Source: Anaerolineaceae bacterium
Lineage (GTDB): Bacteria; Chloroflexota; Anaerolineae; Anaerolineales; Anaerolineaceae
Reading direction: 5' to 3'
Assembly: GCA_029265815.1 (NCBI GenBank)
Contig: JAJUGU010000003.1
Location: forward strand, 62,001-126,000
Length of the DNA stretch: 64,000 bases
In this document: piece by piece, positions 1 to 7,593 of the stretch
Position numbering within the stretch: position 1 is the stretch's first letter
Layout: the number at the start of each line of letters is the position of its first letter
Translations under genes and position numbers: made by a program
Notes under the pieces: model-generated
Database searches by the model: none
Told to the model about the DNA's origin: nothing
What the model saw: only the letters and a program-made list of their open reading frames with translations

Positions 1-489
1 AACGTCGCCAACAGCGTGGCTGTGCTGAGCGGCGCTCCACTGACCGTGCGCCGCTTTCTGGTTGATCTGCCGTTGAGAGCGCTTAAAGCCAGTCTTCCTG
101 ATTTTGCCGGTGATTTCGTGCAGCTCTTCACCAGCAGCGCGATCACAGACGAGATGTTTGATCAATGGATTCAAGGTTACCCTGCGATTTTTGAAGAATT
201 GAAAGCAGCGGGCACCGCACCTGTCAGCCTGCAGTTCTTCCGCCTCGGTTATTATGAAAAGGCAATCCGCGCTCTCTACCCTGACCACCCGGCAGCGGCA
301 ATCTGGATCCTGTTAGACACATTCACATGGGCTGCATCTGCTCTGCCCAAGAGCGGTTTATCCTATAAGAACTGGCAGGCTTTATGCCGTGAGCTCGAAC
401 TGGATAGCCGCCACATGCCCGCTCGCCTTGAGGCACTCGATAACCTGCTAGACACGGTTGAAGAAACCGTCGAACGCCTTCAGAAGTAA
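1..489 (+). CDS. Hypothetical protein, 3' part (open at the left edge)
   Basis: The frame is open from the first base of the window and stops with TAA at 487-489, so the gene very likely starts upstream. A GTG at 16 is in frame but has no ribosome binding site in view. The visible 162 residues look soluble and mostly helical, with a Leu/Ala-rich C-terminal segment, no cysteine cluster and no recognisable catalytic motif. I do not recognise the family. It reads toward the DnaA-box-rich intergenic region and has no neighbour in the same transcript on its right side. Confidence 0.6.
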   Translation, partial: NVANSVAVLSGAPLTVRRFLVDLPLRALKASLPDFAGDFVQLFTSSAITDEMFDQWIQGYPAIFEELKAAGTAPVSLQFFRLGYYEKAIRALYPDHPAAAIWILLDTFTWAASALPKSGLSYKNWQALCRELELDSRHMPARLEALDNLLDTVEETVERLQK

Positions 490-529
490 ACATTCCTCCC
501 TGGTCATTTTCTGCACAATTTAGTCAAAA

Positions 530-821
530 TCTGTGGATAAATCCTGGTTTTCTGTGGATAAATGGGAATAAATTTACCTTCAATTCATTGATTTTTATGG
601 AATAACTCTGTGGATAAAACCAGGTTTTATCCCAATTTATTCCCGAAATTTACAGGATTAAGGAAAATTTAAGATTTGAAATTTCCAAACCTTTTTTCCA
701 CAAACTATTCACAGTAATGAAAGACTCTGAGTGGTAATTAATACCCCCTATATACAGGGTATTATCTTAATAATACCCTCATATATATGCTAAAAATCAA
801 GTCCTTCACTTTTTCTCCACA
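530..821. other. DnaA-box cluster in AT-rich intergenic region (candidate oriC or DnaA-regulated site)
   Basis: The 487 bp gap between the first gene and spoVS carries three perfect DnaA boxes TGTGGATAA (complement of TTATCCACA) in one orientation at 532-540, 553-561 and 609-617. The first two share the longer context TCTGTGGATAAAT. Two one-mismatch boxes lie in the other orientation: TTTTCCACA at 694-702 and TTCTCCACA at 813-821. The segment from about 640 to 900 is very AT-rich, as expected of an unwinding element, and holds an imperfect inverted repeat (AATACCC/GGGTATT, about 739-763). dnaA is not in the window, so origin function is inferred. Confidence 0.6.
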
Positions 822-991
822 TATCCCCAACCCCTACGGCGACTACTATATTGATATACATAAAAATTACCAGTTAATAATATTAAACTATGATTGATTT
901 TGGTATGCGAAACATGTATATTTTAATTACATAAAAGTACCCCCATGGCTTCACAAATCCTGGCATCATTATCCAGGTGGGAGATGTGGTT

Positions 992-1255
992 GTGGACGTC
1001 ATAAAGGTAAAAGCCAATTCTCGTACTGCCGCAGTAGCGGGAGCCATTGCTGGAGTCATGCGCGAACACAAGCATGCAGATATTCAAGCAATTGGTGCTG
1101 GAGCTGTGAATCAGGCCATTAAGGCACTGGTTTTGGCTAAAGGATATCTTGCTGAAGACGGGATCGAAATCATCTGTATTCCAGAGTTTGTCGACGTAGA
1201 AATTGATGGAAAAGTACGTACGGCGATCAAACTTGTTGTCGATCCCAGGTCATGA
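992..1255 (+). CDS. spoVS: Stage V sporulation protein S (SpoVS) family, Alba-like
   Basis: This 87-residue protein matches SpoVS along its length. It has the AVAGAIAGVMREH segment, the central IQAIGAGAVNQAIKAL block, and the C-terminal IDGKVRTAIKLVVDPR. The family has an Alba-like fold and is thought to bind nucleic acid; in Bacillus it affects spore coat and septum steps, but it is widespread in non-sporulating bacteria. I chose the GTG at 992 over in-frame GTGs at 977 and 986 because AGGTGGGAG (975-983) then sits about 8 nt upstream and the length fits the family (about 86). It lies directly downstream of the DnaA-box cluster. No other sporulation gene is visible. Confidence 0.9.
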   Translation: MDVIKVKANSRTAAVAGAIAGVMREHKHADIQAIGAGAVNQAIKALVLAKGYLAEDGIEIICIPEFVDVEIDGKVRTAIKLVVDPRS

Positions 1256-1308
1256 CCACGCGGCTTTAAAAATTTAACAAGAGAAGGTTCAACATACTTC
1301 CTCTCTAG

Positions 1309-1965
1309 TTAAACGCGCTCTGCTTCTTCACGGGTAAAGATGACCTCTTCTTTACCCGTTAATTTTTCCTCGATCTTAGTAATAATCAGGTTCAGGTGAC
1401 GCGGATGAGCTACGTAATCGAGGTCATCCGCCGGAACGGTCAATACCGGGCACAACGTGAAGTGGTGAATCCAGTTCTCGTAAAGTTGATTTAGTCTCTC
1501 CAGGTATTCCGGTGCGATGCTGCGTTCGTAATCACGGTTGCGCAGCTCGATGCGTTTGAGCAGCGTGGGCACCGAGGCGCGCAGGTAGATCATCAGATCG
1601 GGAGGCGGGAGGTATTCAACAAGCGTGCGGTAGAGAGAGCGATAGGTGGCGTAATCGCGTTCGCTGAGGTTACCCTGCAAAAAAAGGTTATAGGCAAAGA
1701 CTTCGGCGTCTTCATAGATGCTGCGGTCCTGGATCACCGAACCTGGCGCACGCACGAGCTGCTGGTGGATACGCAGACGGTGGGTGAGAAAAAAGATCTG
1801 CGAATGAAAGCTCCAGGTGTGCATGTCCTTATAGAAATCCGCCAGGTATGGATTCTCAGTCACGGGCTCGTAAAAGGGCTGACAGGAAAGCCTCTCGCAG
1901 ATCATCTCCACCAGTGTGGACTTACCGACGCCGATGTTTCCTGCAACCGCTATAAACTTTTTCAT
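1309..1965 (-). CDS. Deoxynucleoside kinase (dNK/dGK/dAK family)
   Basis: The 218-residue protein phosphorylates deoxynucleosides for salvage in the cytosol. The P-loop GNIGVGKS lies at residues 9-16. The family's substrate-binding EP..NPYL segment follows (about 33-42), then the DRS motif at about 80-82. An arginine-rich lid region (RIELRNRDYERSI) lies near 138-150. Length and motif order fit the family, but substrate preference (dGuo, dAdo or dCyd) cannot be read from the sequence. It is followed on the minus strand only by the short gap to spoVS and has no operon partner. The ferredoxin gene upstream has its own terminator. Confidence 0.88.
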   Translation of the reverse strand: MKKFIAVAGNIGVGKSTLVEMICERLSCQPFYEPVTENPYLADFYKDMHTWSFHSQIFFLTHRLRIHQQLVRAPGSVIQDRSIYEDAEVFAYNLFLQGNLSERDYATYRSLYRTLVEYLPPPDLMIYLRASVPTLLKRIELRNRDYERSIAPEYLERLNQLYENWIHHFTLCPVLTVPADDLDYVAHPRHLNLIITKIEEKLTGKEEVIFTREEAERV

Positions 1966-2025
1966 GGCATCCTCGGGGGAATAGTTTATTTCAAAAAAAT
2001 TATATCATTTGTAAAAATTGATTAC

Positions 2026-2064
2026 AAAAAGACAACCAAGTGATTGGTACTTGGTTGTCTTTTT
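2026..2064 (-). terminator. Intrinsic terminator of the ferredoxin gene
   Basis: A perfect 16-bp inverted repeat (2026-2041 and 2049-2064) has a 7-nt loop. The arms begin and end in A/T runs, so it can work in both directions. On the minus strand it follows the ferredoxin stop by about 20 nt. Confidence 0.85.
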
Positions 2065-2083
2065 GTTTAAAAAAAGGAGGAGA

Positions 2084-2254
2084 TTATGCCGGAACGCAGG
2101 AACCGGTTGGACAAACTTCCGCGCAGGATCCACAATCTTGGCATTTGGCCGGATCAATTACGTACTGGCCGTCGCCTTCTGAAATTGCATTTTCGGGGCA
2201 TTCGGCTTCACAGGCGCCGCAGCTGATACAGTCAGAAGTAATTTTGTAAGGCAT
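2084..2254 (-). CDS. 2[4Fe-4S] ferredoxin
   Basis: A 56-residue clostridial-type ferredoxin with two Cys clusters, [12 protein letters not shown] near the N-terminus and [12 protein letters not shown] near the C-terminus, each supplying ligands for one of two [4Fe-4S] clusters. It is a small soluble electron carrier for low-potential redox enzymes. The start at 2254 (MPYKITSDC) is preferred over a longer in-frame start at 2296 because AAAGGA sits about 8 nt upstream and the length then equals the family norm. It is monocistronic, with a strong terminator downstream. Confidence 0.95.
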   Translation of the reverse strand: MPYKITSDCISCGACEAECPENAISEGDGQYVIDPAKCQDCGSCAEVCPTGSCVPA

Positions 2255-2403
2255 GAGTTTTATCCTTTCCTTTTGATTGACCAATTTTTTCCGCACAGAA
2301 GGATACTACTTTGACTCAAAAAAGTCAATGACATTTGATTGTGAAATGTCACGAAATTGGATTCGAAATGTAATATTTGAAATTCACAAAAAGCACATAT
2401 TTT

Positions 2404-2436
2404 CTTCACAACATCTTCACATCTTTCTTCTATCAT
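2404..2436 (+). promoter_or_regulatory. Tandem CTTCACA repeats with -10-like TATCAT (possible OmpR/PhoB-type box)
   Basis: Two 7-bp direct repeats CTTCACA at 2404-2410 and 2415-2421 are separated by 4 bp (11-bp period), and TATCAT follows at 2431-2436. This is the geometry of winged-helix response-regulator boxes that replace the -35 element. A further TTCACA lies just upstream (about 2383-2388). The target would be the secreted protein gene at 2490. Inferred from layout only. Confidence 0.35.
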
Positions 2437-2489
2437 GAGGTCAATCAAGCGGAGAAAAAATCCTCCGCGGAACAAATAGGAGAATAAAA

Positions 2490-2990
2490 ATGAAAAAATT
2501 ATTGGTAAGTCTTATCGTTGCAGGTGTGATCGTTGCTGCTCTTGGTACCGCTACCGTTGTGAGTGCCCAGTCTGAAACTCCTCAGCCGTATTTTGGACAG
2601 AACGGCGGCGGCAGGTATGGATACCGGGTCAACTCTGACCTTTACGAACAGGACGAAGTGCTGCATGATCTGATGATGGAAGCCTGGTCTGCCGAGTTGG
2701 GCATTTCAGTGGATGAATTGAACGCTCGCCTCGATGGCGGCGAAACCCTGTCACAGATCGCGCTTGCTGCAGGATTGTCGTTCGATGAATTCTGGGCGCT
2801 GAGCGATTCCATTCGAACTGACGCGGCTGAACAAGCCCTGGCAGACGGATCGATCACCCAGGAACAGGCTAGCCTGATCCAGCAGTCCATCCAGGTGCGT
2901 GCAGGCGGTCATGCCCGTGGGGCAGCCGGAGCTGTCAGAGGGATGGGTGGGGCGATGCGCGGAAGTGGCGCCTGCTTGAATCAGCCCTAA
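2490..2990 (+). CDS. Small secreted protein of unknown function
   Basis: The 166-residue protein begins with a clear Sec signal peptide: MKK, a hydrophobic core to about residue 22, and a VVSAQS cleavage region near 26. The mature part has a Gly-rich stretch, then a helical repeat-like region in which LGISVDELNARL...TLSQIALAAGLSFDEFWAL resembles two LysM- or HTH-like helical units. It ends in a Gly/Arg/Met-rich tail with AGAVRGMGGAMRG. No catalytic residues are apparent. The ribosome binding site AGGAG lies about 9 nt upstream of the ATG. A strong hairpin follows the stop. I do not assign a function; the Met/His-rich tail might bind metal, which is speculation. Confidence 0.75.
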   Translation: MKKLLVSLIVAGVIVAALGTATVVSAQSETPQPYFGQNGGGRYGYRVNSDLYEQDEVLHDLMMEAWSAELGISVDELNARLDGGETLSQIALAAGLSFDEFWALSDSIRTDAAEQALADGSITQEQASLIQQSIQVRAGGHARGAAGAVRGMGGAMRGSGACLNQP

Positions 2991-3013
2991 TAATTAACAA
3001 ATTATTGGAACGA

Positions 3014-3045
3014 ACAGCCGCGGAATTCTCCGCGGCTGTTTTTAA
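3014..3045 (+). terminator. Intrinsic terminator after the secreted protein gene
   Basis: An 11-bp GC-rich perfect stem (3014-3024 / 3029-3039) with loop ATTC is followed by a T-run. Confidence 0.92.
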
Positions 3046-3047
3046 AC

Positions 3048-3075
3048 TTGACAACTTTCGGGCATGAATTATAAT
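3048..3075 (+). promoter_or_regulatory. Consensus sigma-70-type promoter of tRNA-Asn
   Basis: TTGACA at 3048-3053 and TATAAT at 3070-3075 are separated by 16 bp. The expected start is about 3082, five bases before the tRNA. Confidence 0.85.
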
Positions 3076-3086
3076 AGTGAACGCGT

Positions 3087-3162
3087 TCCTCGTTAGCTCA
3101 ATCGGCAGAGCGGGCGGCTGTTAACCGCTAGGTTCGAGGTTCGAGTCCTCGACGAGGAGCCA
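3087..3162 (+). tRNA. tRNA-Asn (anticodon GTT)
   Basis: A 76-nt cloverleaf. The acceptor strands TCCTCGT (3087-3093) and ACGAGGA (3152-3158) pair fully, the discriminator is G, and CCA is encoded at 3160-3162. The anticodon GTT is at 3120-3122 in the loop CTGTTAA. The T arm carries GGTTCGAGTCC. It has its own promoter and terminator. Confidence 0.96.
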
Positions 3163-3163
3163 T

Positions 3164-3202
3164 AAACAAAAGAGCACCCATTAGGATGCTCTTTTGTTTT
3201 TT
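3164..3202 (+). terminator. Terminator of tRNA-Asn
   Basis: A 13-bp stem (3164-3176 / 3187-3199) ends in a T-rich tract immediately after the CCA end. Confidence 0.88.
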
Positions 3203-3368
3203 AAGTTTACTCTGCGGCGAGGCACCCTGGAGTGATCTTTGTGAGGAGGTAGAGCAGTATGAAAAAAAACGCCATCCTGCATACCTTCCACCCTCAGAGG
3301 TTCTATGAACCAGCCAAAATACCATATAATAAACCATGCACCACAGCTCTGAACCACGAGGATTTCAC

Positions 3369-4463
3369 ATGAGTATCGAAAATTCCACCCAAACCTCTCC
3401 CCTTCCGGCCAATACACCCGCAAAAAAGGTCAACTGGAAGCAGGTCGCGACCTTCATCGGCCTCACCTTCAGCCTCACCTGGCTGCTCGATCTGGCGCTG
3501 TATTACACCGGCGGCCTGACCAGCCCGGCGGTCACGATCGTGCTGCAGTTCCAGATGCTGCTGCCGGCCTTCTCAGCCATGCTGCTGGGGATGTTTTTCT
3601 TCAAGGACAGCCCGATTTTCATCAAAACCAACACTTCAAGGTCTCGCTGGTTCAACTGGTATTATCTATTCTTCACCCTGATCTACCTGGCTGCGGTGGT
3701 GGCGTGCTTCCTTCGCCCTGACCTGGTGATCACACTCAGTTCCTTTTTGCTCATCCCCAGCGTGGTGGGCATGATCCTGGTCATCGTGCTGCGCGTCACC
3801 GGTGGCAAAGATTCGTTTTCCGGGGTCGGCATGGGTGGCGGCAAGCCCAGACTCTGGCTGCTTTACGGTCTGGCCATTCTGCTGTTCATGGGGTTGCAGA
3901 CCGCGCTGAACTGGCTGTTCAAAATGGGTCAGCCGCCAGATTTAAGCCCGCTGCTCGCCCAGGCGGCTGCCACGGGGATGACCGAAACCATGTTCATGCT
4001 TGTGGTCACCCTGCAGACGGTCATCCTGGGGCCATTTTTTGGGCTGCTGATCACGTTTGGAGAGGAATATGGCTGGCGCGGTTACCTGCAGCCCGCGCTC
4101 TACGGTCTTGGGCGCGCCCGTGGTGTGGCGCTGGTGGGCATCATCTGGGGCATCTGGCACTGGCCGGTGATATGGATGGGATACAACTACCCTGGTCGGC
4201 CTTATCTTGGCTCTCTGCTGATGGTTTTCTTTTGCATCGCGCTGGCTTACATCCTGGGTTACGCTGTGTTGAAGGCCAAAGGCGTGTGGATTGCCGCTTT
4301 TCTGCACGCGCTGGTCAATCAAGGTGCCAGCTACTTCATGGGTATGATCTACACTCCAAATGATGTCGCTTTCTCGTTCGGCATCGGCATTCCAGGGCTG
4401 ATCCTGATGGGGATGGTGGTTTGGCTGATCCTGCGCGACCCGGTCTGGAAGCAAAACGAATAA
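3369..4463 (+). CDS. CPBP family intramembrane metalloprotease (Abi/CAAX-like)
   Basis: This 364-residue multi-pass membrane protein has about eight hydrophobic segments. The family's glutamate pair appears in TFGEEYGWRGYL (about residues 235-246), and later histidine motifs in GIWHWPVIW and FLHALVNQ. These are the metal/catalytic residues of the CPBP (CAAX protease and bacteriocin-processing) family. The start at 3369 has GAGGA about 7 nt upstream; the longer in-frame start at 3336 has none. It is a single gene between two terminators, so no partner or substrate is indicated. Hydrolase activity is inferred from the conserved motifs. Confidence 0.88.
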   Translation: MSIENSTQTSPLPANTPAKKVNWKQVATFIGLTFSLTWLLDLALYYTGGLTSPAVTIVLQFQMLLPAFSAMLLGMFFFKDSPIFIKTNTSRSRWFNWYYLFFTLIYLAAVVACFLRPDLVITLSSFLLIPSVVGMILVIVLRVTGGKDSFSGVGMGGGKPRLWLLYGLAILLFMGLQTALNWLFKMGQPPDLSPLLAQAAATGMTETMFMLVVTLQTVILGPFFGLLITFGEEYGWRGYLQPALYGLGRARGVALVGIIWGIWHWPVIWMGYNYPGRPYLGSLLMVFFCIALAYILGYAVLKAKGVWIAAFLHALVNQGASYFMGMIYTPNDVAFSFGIGIPGLILMGMVVWLILRDPVWKQNE

Positions 4464-4488
4464 GGTCGTTTGACATAAAAATCAAAAG

Positions 4489-4516
4489 ACACCCTGGTCT
4501 TTTAGGGTGTTTTTTG
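4489..4516 (+). terminator. Terminator of the CPBP protease gene
   Basis: The stem ACACCCT (4489-4495) / AGGGTGT (4504-4510) is followed by a run of T. Confidence 0.85.
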
Positions 4517-4730
4517 ATATCAGGGGGGTATAAAGGTGATGCGCTTGATGTGCTTTCGCTGATTACCACGGTAAAAAATCAAGAATTGGTTACCTCTTCG
4601 GGGTGGAATCATCCCTTCATTCTAATCTCGGGAATTGTTCGATCTGATGTCAGCATATAAACGCAACAATCAACCCCTTGTTGCTGTAAAATCTAATGAA
4701 ATAGAGTTGAGAATGATCACTTTTCAATAA

Positions 4731-5534
4731 TTAAAATCCAAATCCTGATTCCATTCTGACCACAAGGTCATCCACGAATCGGGCTGCAGCCATGCCATCG
4801 ATTACGTCATGATCGACCAAAACAGTCAGATGCAGCACCATTCTTTTTTCAATCATACCTTTGCGTACCAGTGGCTGCTCGTTGAGCGACCCCAGCGCAA
4901 GGCACAGCGAATGCATACTGGTCGGAATGATCCATCCGTGCGTGTGACCCACCATGCCTGTGGTTGTGACCATTACCGTGCCCATTGCCTTCTTGACGCG
5001 GCGGGGATCGTTAAGTACAAATGCACGAAAAAAGATCAAGCGCAGCCGTTGCGGCAGACCGGAGTAGAGTTTCATCCAAAACGCACGGGAATTTCTCCCC
5101 AGCACATATCCGCTTTCGTCTATAACTGATTGCGCTTTCGCAGTCTCGATCTCCATTTGAATCTGTTCTAAGGTCTTATAGTTTGCGTTTCGGATGGTAT
5201 ACGGGAGTGGAACACGCGAGCCGTTCACTTCTTTCTCCACTACGAGTGAAATATCCACATCATCGAAGATAATCACCCTGTTGCGCCGCTGGCAGTTAAT
5301 ACCGGCTGTCTGCGGGTGGAGCGCTACGCAGTCTGAGATGATCTTAATCAACCAGGCGGTGAACGAGACCGGCCTGCCAGAGCGCCTGCTCTGCCTGACC
5401 GCAGTCCACGCATCTGTAACATCTACCTCAAGCAGCGCTGTAACATAATGCTTGCTGCGTGCGATCTTCCCCACATCAAAAGTTAACTGCCGGCTGGATG
5501 GGTACCTGATAGTGTGAAAAGGTTCACCTGACAT
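4731..5534 (-). CDS. 2-oxoacid dehydrogenase E2-type acyltransferase, catalytic domain only
   Basis: The 267-residue protein resembles the trimeric catalytic domain of E2 acyltransferases and chloramphenicol acetyltransferase. The C-terminal HDVIDG (H-x3-D-G) motif holds the catalytic His and Asp. Lipoyl and peripheral-subunit-binding domains are absent, so it is not a normal E2. No E1 or E3 gene is nearby. The start at 5534 (MSGEPFHTIRY) has GGGAGG 8 nt upstream; a longer start at 5567 exists. Such stand-alone proteins are common in Chloroflexi and Actinobacteria, and their acyl donor and acceptor are unknown. Confidence 0.8.
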   Translation of the reverse strand: MSGEPFHTIRYPSSRQLTFDVGKIARSKHYVTALLEVDVTDAWTAVRQSRRSGRPVSFTAWLIKIISDCVALHPQTAGINCQRRNRVIIFDDVDISLVVEKEVNGSRVPLPYTIRNANYKTLEQIQMEIETAKAQSVIDESGYVLGRNSRAFWMKLYSGLPQRLRLIFFRAFVLNDPRRVKKAMGTVMVTTTGMVGHTHGWIIPTSMHSLCLALGSLNEQPLVRKGMIEKRMVLHLTVLVDHDVIDGMAAARFVDDLVVRMESGFGF

Positions 5535-5828
5535 GGTTAATGCCTCCCGGATTTCTCTCATCAGCAACGAAAAGGGACATTAAAAGCGAAGGACATTGAC
5601 AATGGATTTTCAATCAACAAAAGGATTTCTATCGAGATTCTATCATGAGAATTTATTGATTCATCTTTTATTTACAAGGTAGATTCGATAAGCAGTAAAT
5701 TTTCACCAATAAAAAACGCTCGCTCATGATTTTTTGCAGAAGTATGGAGAAATCCGAAAACTGGTCAATTAAGTAGTATATTGTTTTATTAAGGTCGGAT
5801 TCTGTTCGCAGACCACGAATTTTTAAAC

Positions 5829-7430
5829 ATGAAAAAGCGCTTTTTGTATTCATCTTTATATGCTTTTCTATACCCTGCATTTCACGTCATATACCTTTAT
5901 TCTCGCAATGTAAGTGAAATCGAAATTACTGCAATTCTTCGCCCCCTGTTAGTTTTACTTATCCTGGAGGGAGTGATTTTTGGGTTCATTCTGCTCATTC
6001 GCCGGAAGTCACATATCGCAGGGTTTCTTTCCTTTCTCGTCATGTTCAGTTTTTTCAATTATGGAATCGTTTATTCATTTTTAAGAGAGCACCCGGTACT
6101 CGGATTCAATCTCGGTCATCATATCATCCTGGGTCCATTTGTCTTGCTTCTAGTTGTGGTTTTATCCTTTCTTGTGCTTTCCGGAAAAATGAAGATTCGT
6201 AAGAATCTCAGGTTTTTCCTGAACCTGTCTATTGGGATTCTGTTTCTCTTCACGTTAGTTAACGCTGTTATCTCCGGTCTGCAATATCTCTCGACTTCAG
6301 CCTCTTCTCCATCCAACACAGCCCGTCGAGCACAGGATGCTTGGATTAAAGAGGTGCAAAGTGCAGTTGCCATCTCTGAAAACACGGTTCTGCCTGATAT
6401 TTATTACATCATCCCCGATATGTTCGCCCGCAGCGATGCAATTGAACAGGAGACAGGTTACGATAATTCCGCTTTTATCGAGGAATTAAGAGCATTGGGC
6501 TTTTATGTTGCCGATTGCAGCCGCAGTAATTATGCCTCGACCCAGCTTTCGATCACCTCATCACTGAATCTCAATTACCTGGATCAAATTCAGACAGGGA
6601 TCATCAACCGTTCTATGATCTCTGAACCGATGAACCATTCCTTATTAAGAACGACGCTCGAACAACTTGGTTATAAGACCATTGTTTTTGATAACGGCTT
6701 TGGATTATCGGAAATGACCGATGCAGACGAGACACTCACAAGGCCCTCTGGCTTTTTTCTCTTCGGAACCTTTACCCCATTCGAGAATCTGGTCGTTAAA
6801 CACTCATTTCTGAGATTGCTCTATGATGTTAATCTTGGTAAGCTTTCAAGACTGTATGACTTGTTCTTTTTCCCTTACTGGAACCATGTGAATACTCAGA
6901 AATACATCTTCGACACTCTGCCAGATGTGGCGGGAAGGGACGAACCAAAATTTGTTTTTGTGCATATAATGATGCCTCATCCGCCGTATCTCATCCGTGA
7001 AGACGGAACAATTGAGACAGATTCGAAGTATTACCGTGAGTCGTTGGGCCAGCCAGTGAGCGAAGAACTTTATCTCGAAGGTTACCTGATGCAAACCCGG
7101 TATGTAGAAAACCGACTCACCGAGGTGGTAAGTGAAATCATTGAAAAATCCCAGGACGAGCCGATCATCATCATCCAGGGCGATCATGGAATAAGGTATG
7201 AAAACAGACTGGATATTCTCAATGCTTATTATGTTCCAGAATCCATTAAAGACCAACTCTATTCCAGTATCACACCAGTCAATACCTTCAGAATCCTGCT
7301 TAATGGCTTATTTGGTACAACCTATGAGTTATTGCCCGATGAATCCTGGTACTCAGTGTATCCGAACTGGTTTAATATGGAAATTGACCCTGAACACAAT
7401 CCGTCATGTCCTGTAGAATCGACGAACTGA
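5829..7430 (+). CDS. Membrane-anchored sulfatase-like hydrolase/transferase
   Basis: The 533-residue protein has four or five transmembrane helices in its first ~160 residues and an extracytoplasmic alkaline-phosphatase-superfamily domain after them. Visible landmarks are DIYYIIPDMFAR (about 190-200), SNYASTQLSITSSLN (about 233-247, where LtaS-type enzymes place the nucleophile), VHIMMPHPPY (about 375-390) and IQGDHGIR near 452-460. These resemble lipoteichoic acid synthase and phosphoethanolamine transferase folds. A role in modifying lipids or surface glycans is inferred. The ATG at 5829 lacks an obvious Shine-Dalgarno. No surface-polysaccharide genes are adjacent. Confidence 0.78.
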   Translation: MKKRFLYSSLYAFLYPAFHVIYLYSRNVSEIEITAILRPLLVLLILEGVIFGFILLIRRKSHIAGFLSFLVMFSFFNYGIVYSFLREHPVLGFNLGHHIILGPFVLLLVVVLSFLVLSGKMKIRKNLRFFLNLSIGILFLFTLVNAVISGLQYLSTSASSPSNTARRAQDAWIKEVQSAVAISENTVLPDIYYIIPDMFARSDAIEQETGYDNSAFIEELRALGFYVADCSRSNYASTQLSITSSLNLNYLDQIQTGIINRSMISEPMNHSLLRTTLEQLGYKTIVFDNGFGLSEMTDADETLTRPSGFFLFGTFTPFENLVVKHSFLRLLYDVNLGKLSRLYDLFFFPYWNHVNTQKYIFDTLPDVAGRDEPKFVFVHIMMPHPPYLIREDGTIETDSKYYRESLGQPVSEELYLEGYLMQTRYVENRLTEVVSEIIEKSQDEPIIIIQGDHGIRYENRLDILNAYYVPESIKDQLYSSITPVNTFRILLNGLFGTTYELLPDESWYSVYPNWFNMEIDPEHNPSCPVESTN

Positions 7431-7593
7431 GACCTGTTTTCAGATTGGATTTTCGGCAGTACTGGAAGTTTATCTATTGTATTTAATTACCCTCGAAGGT
7501 AAACAATTGGAAACTATCCAGGAAATGTAGTGTTATTATTAACGCTTTGATTCACCCGGTTAGCAGATTAAAATCATTACTGGAGATAGATCC

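Noticed and set aside
2040-2249. Plus-strand ORF opposite the ferredoxin gene
   Set aside because: Antisense shadow of the ferredoxin gene; the Cys clusters on the minus strand are decisive.
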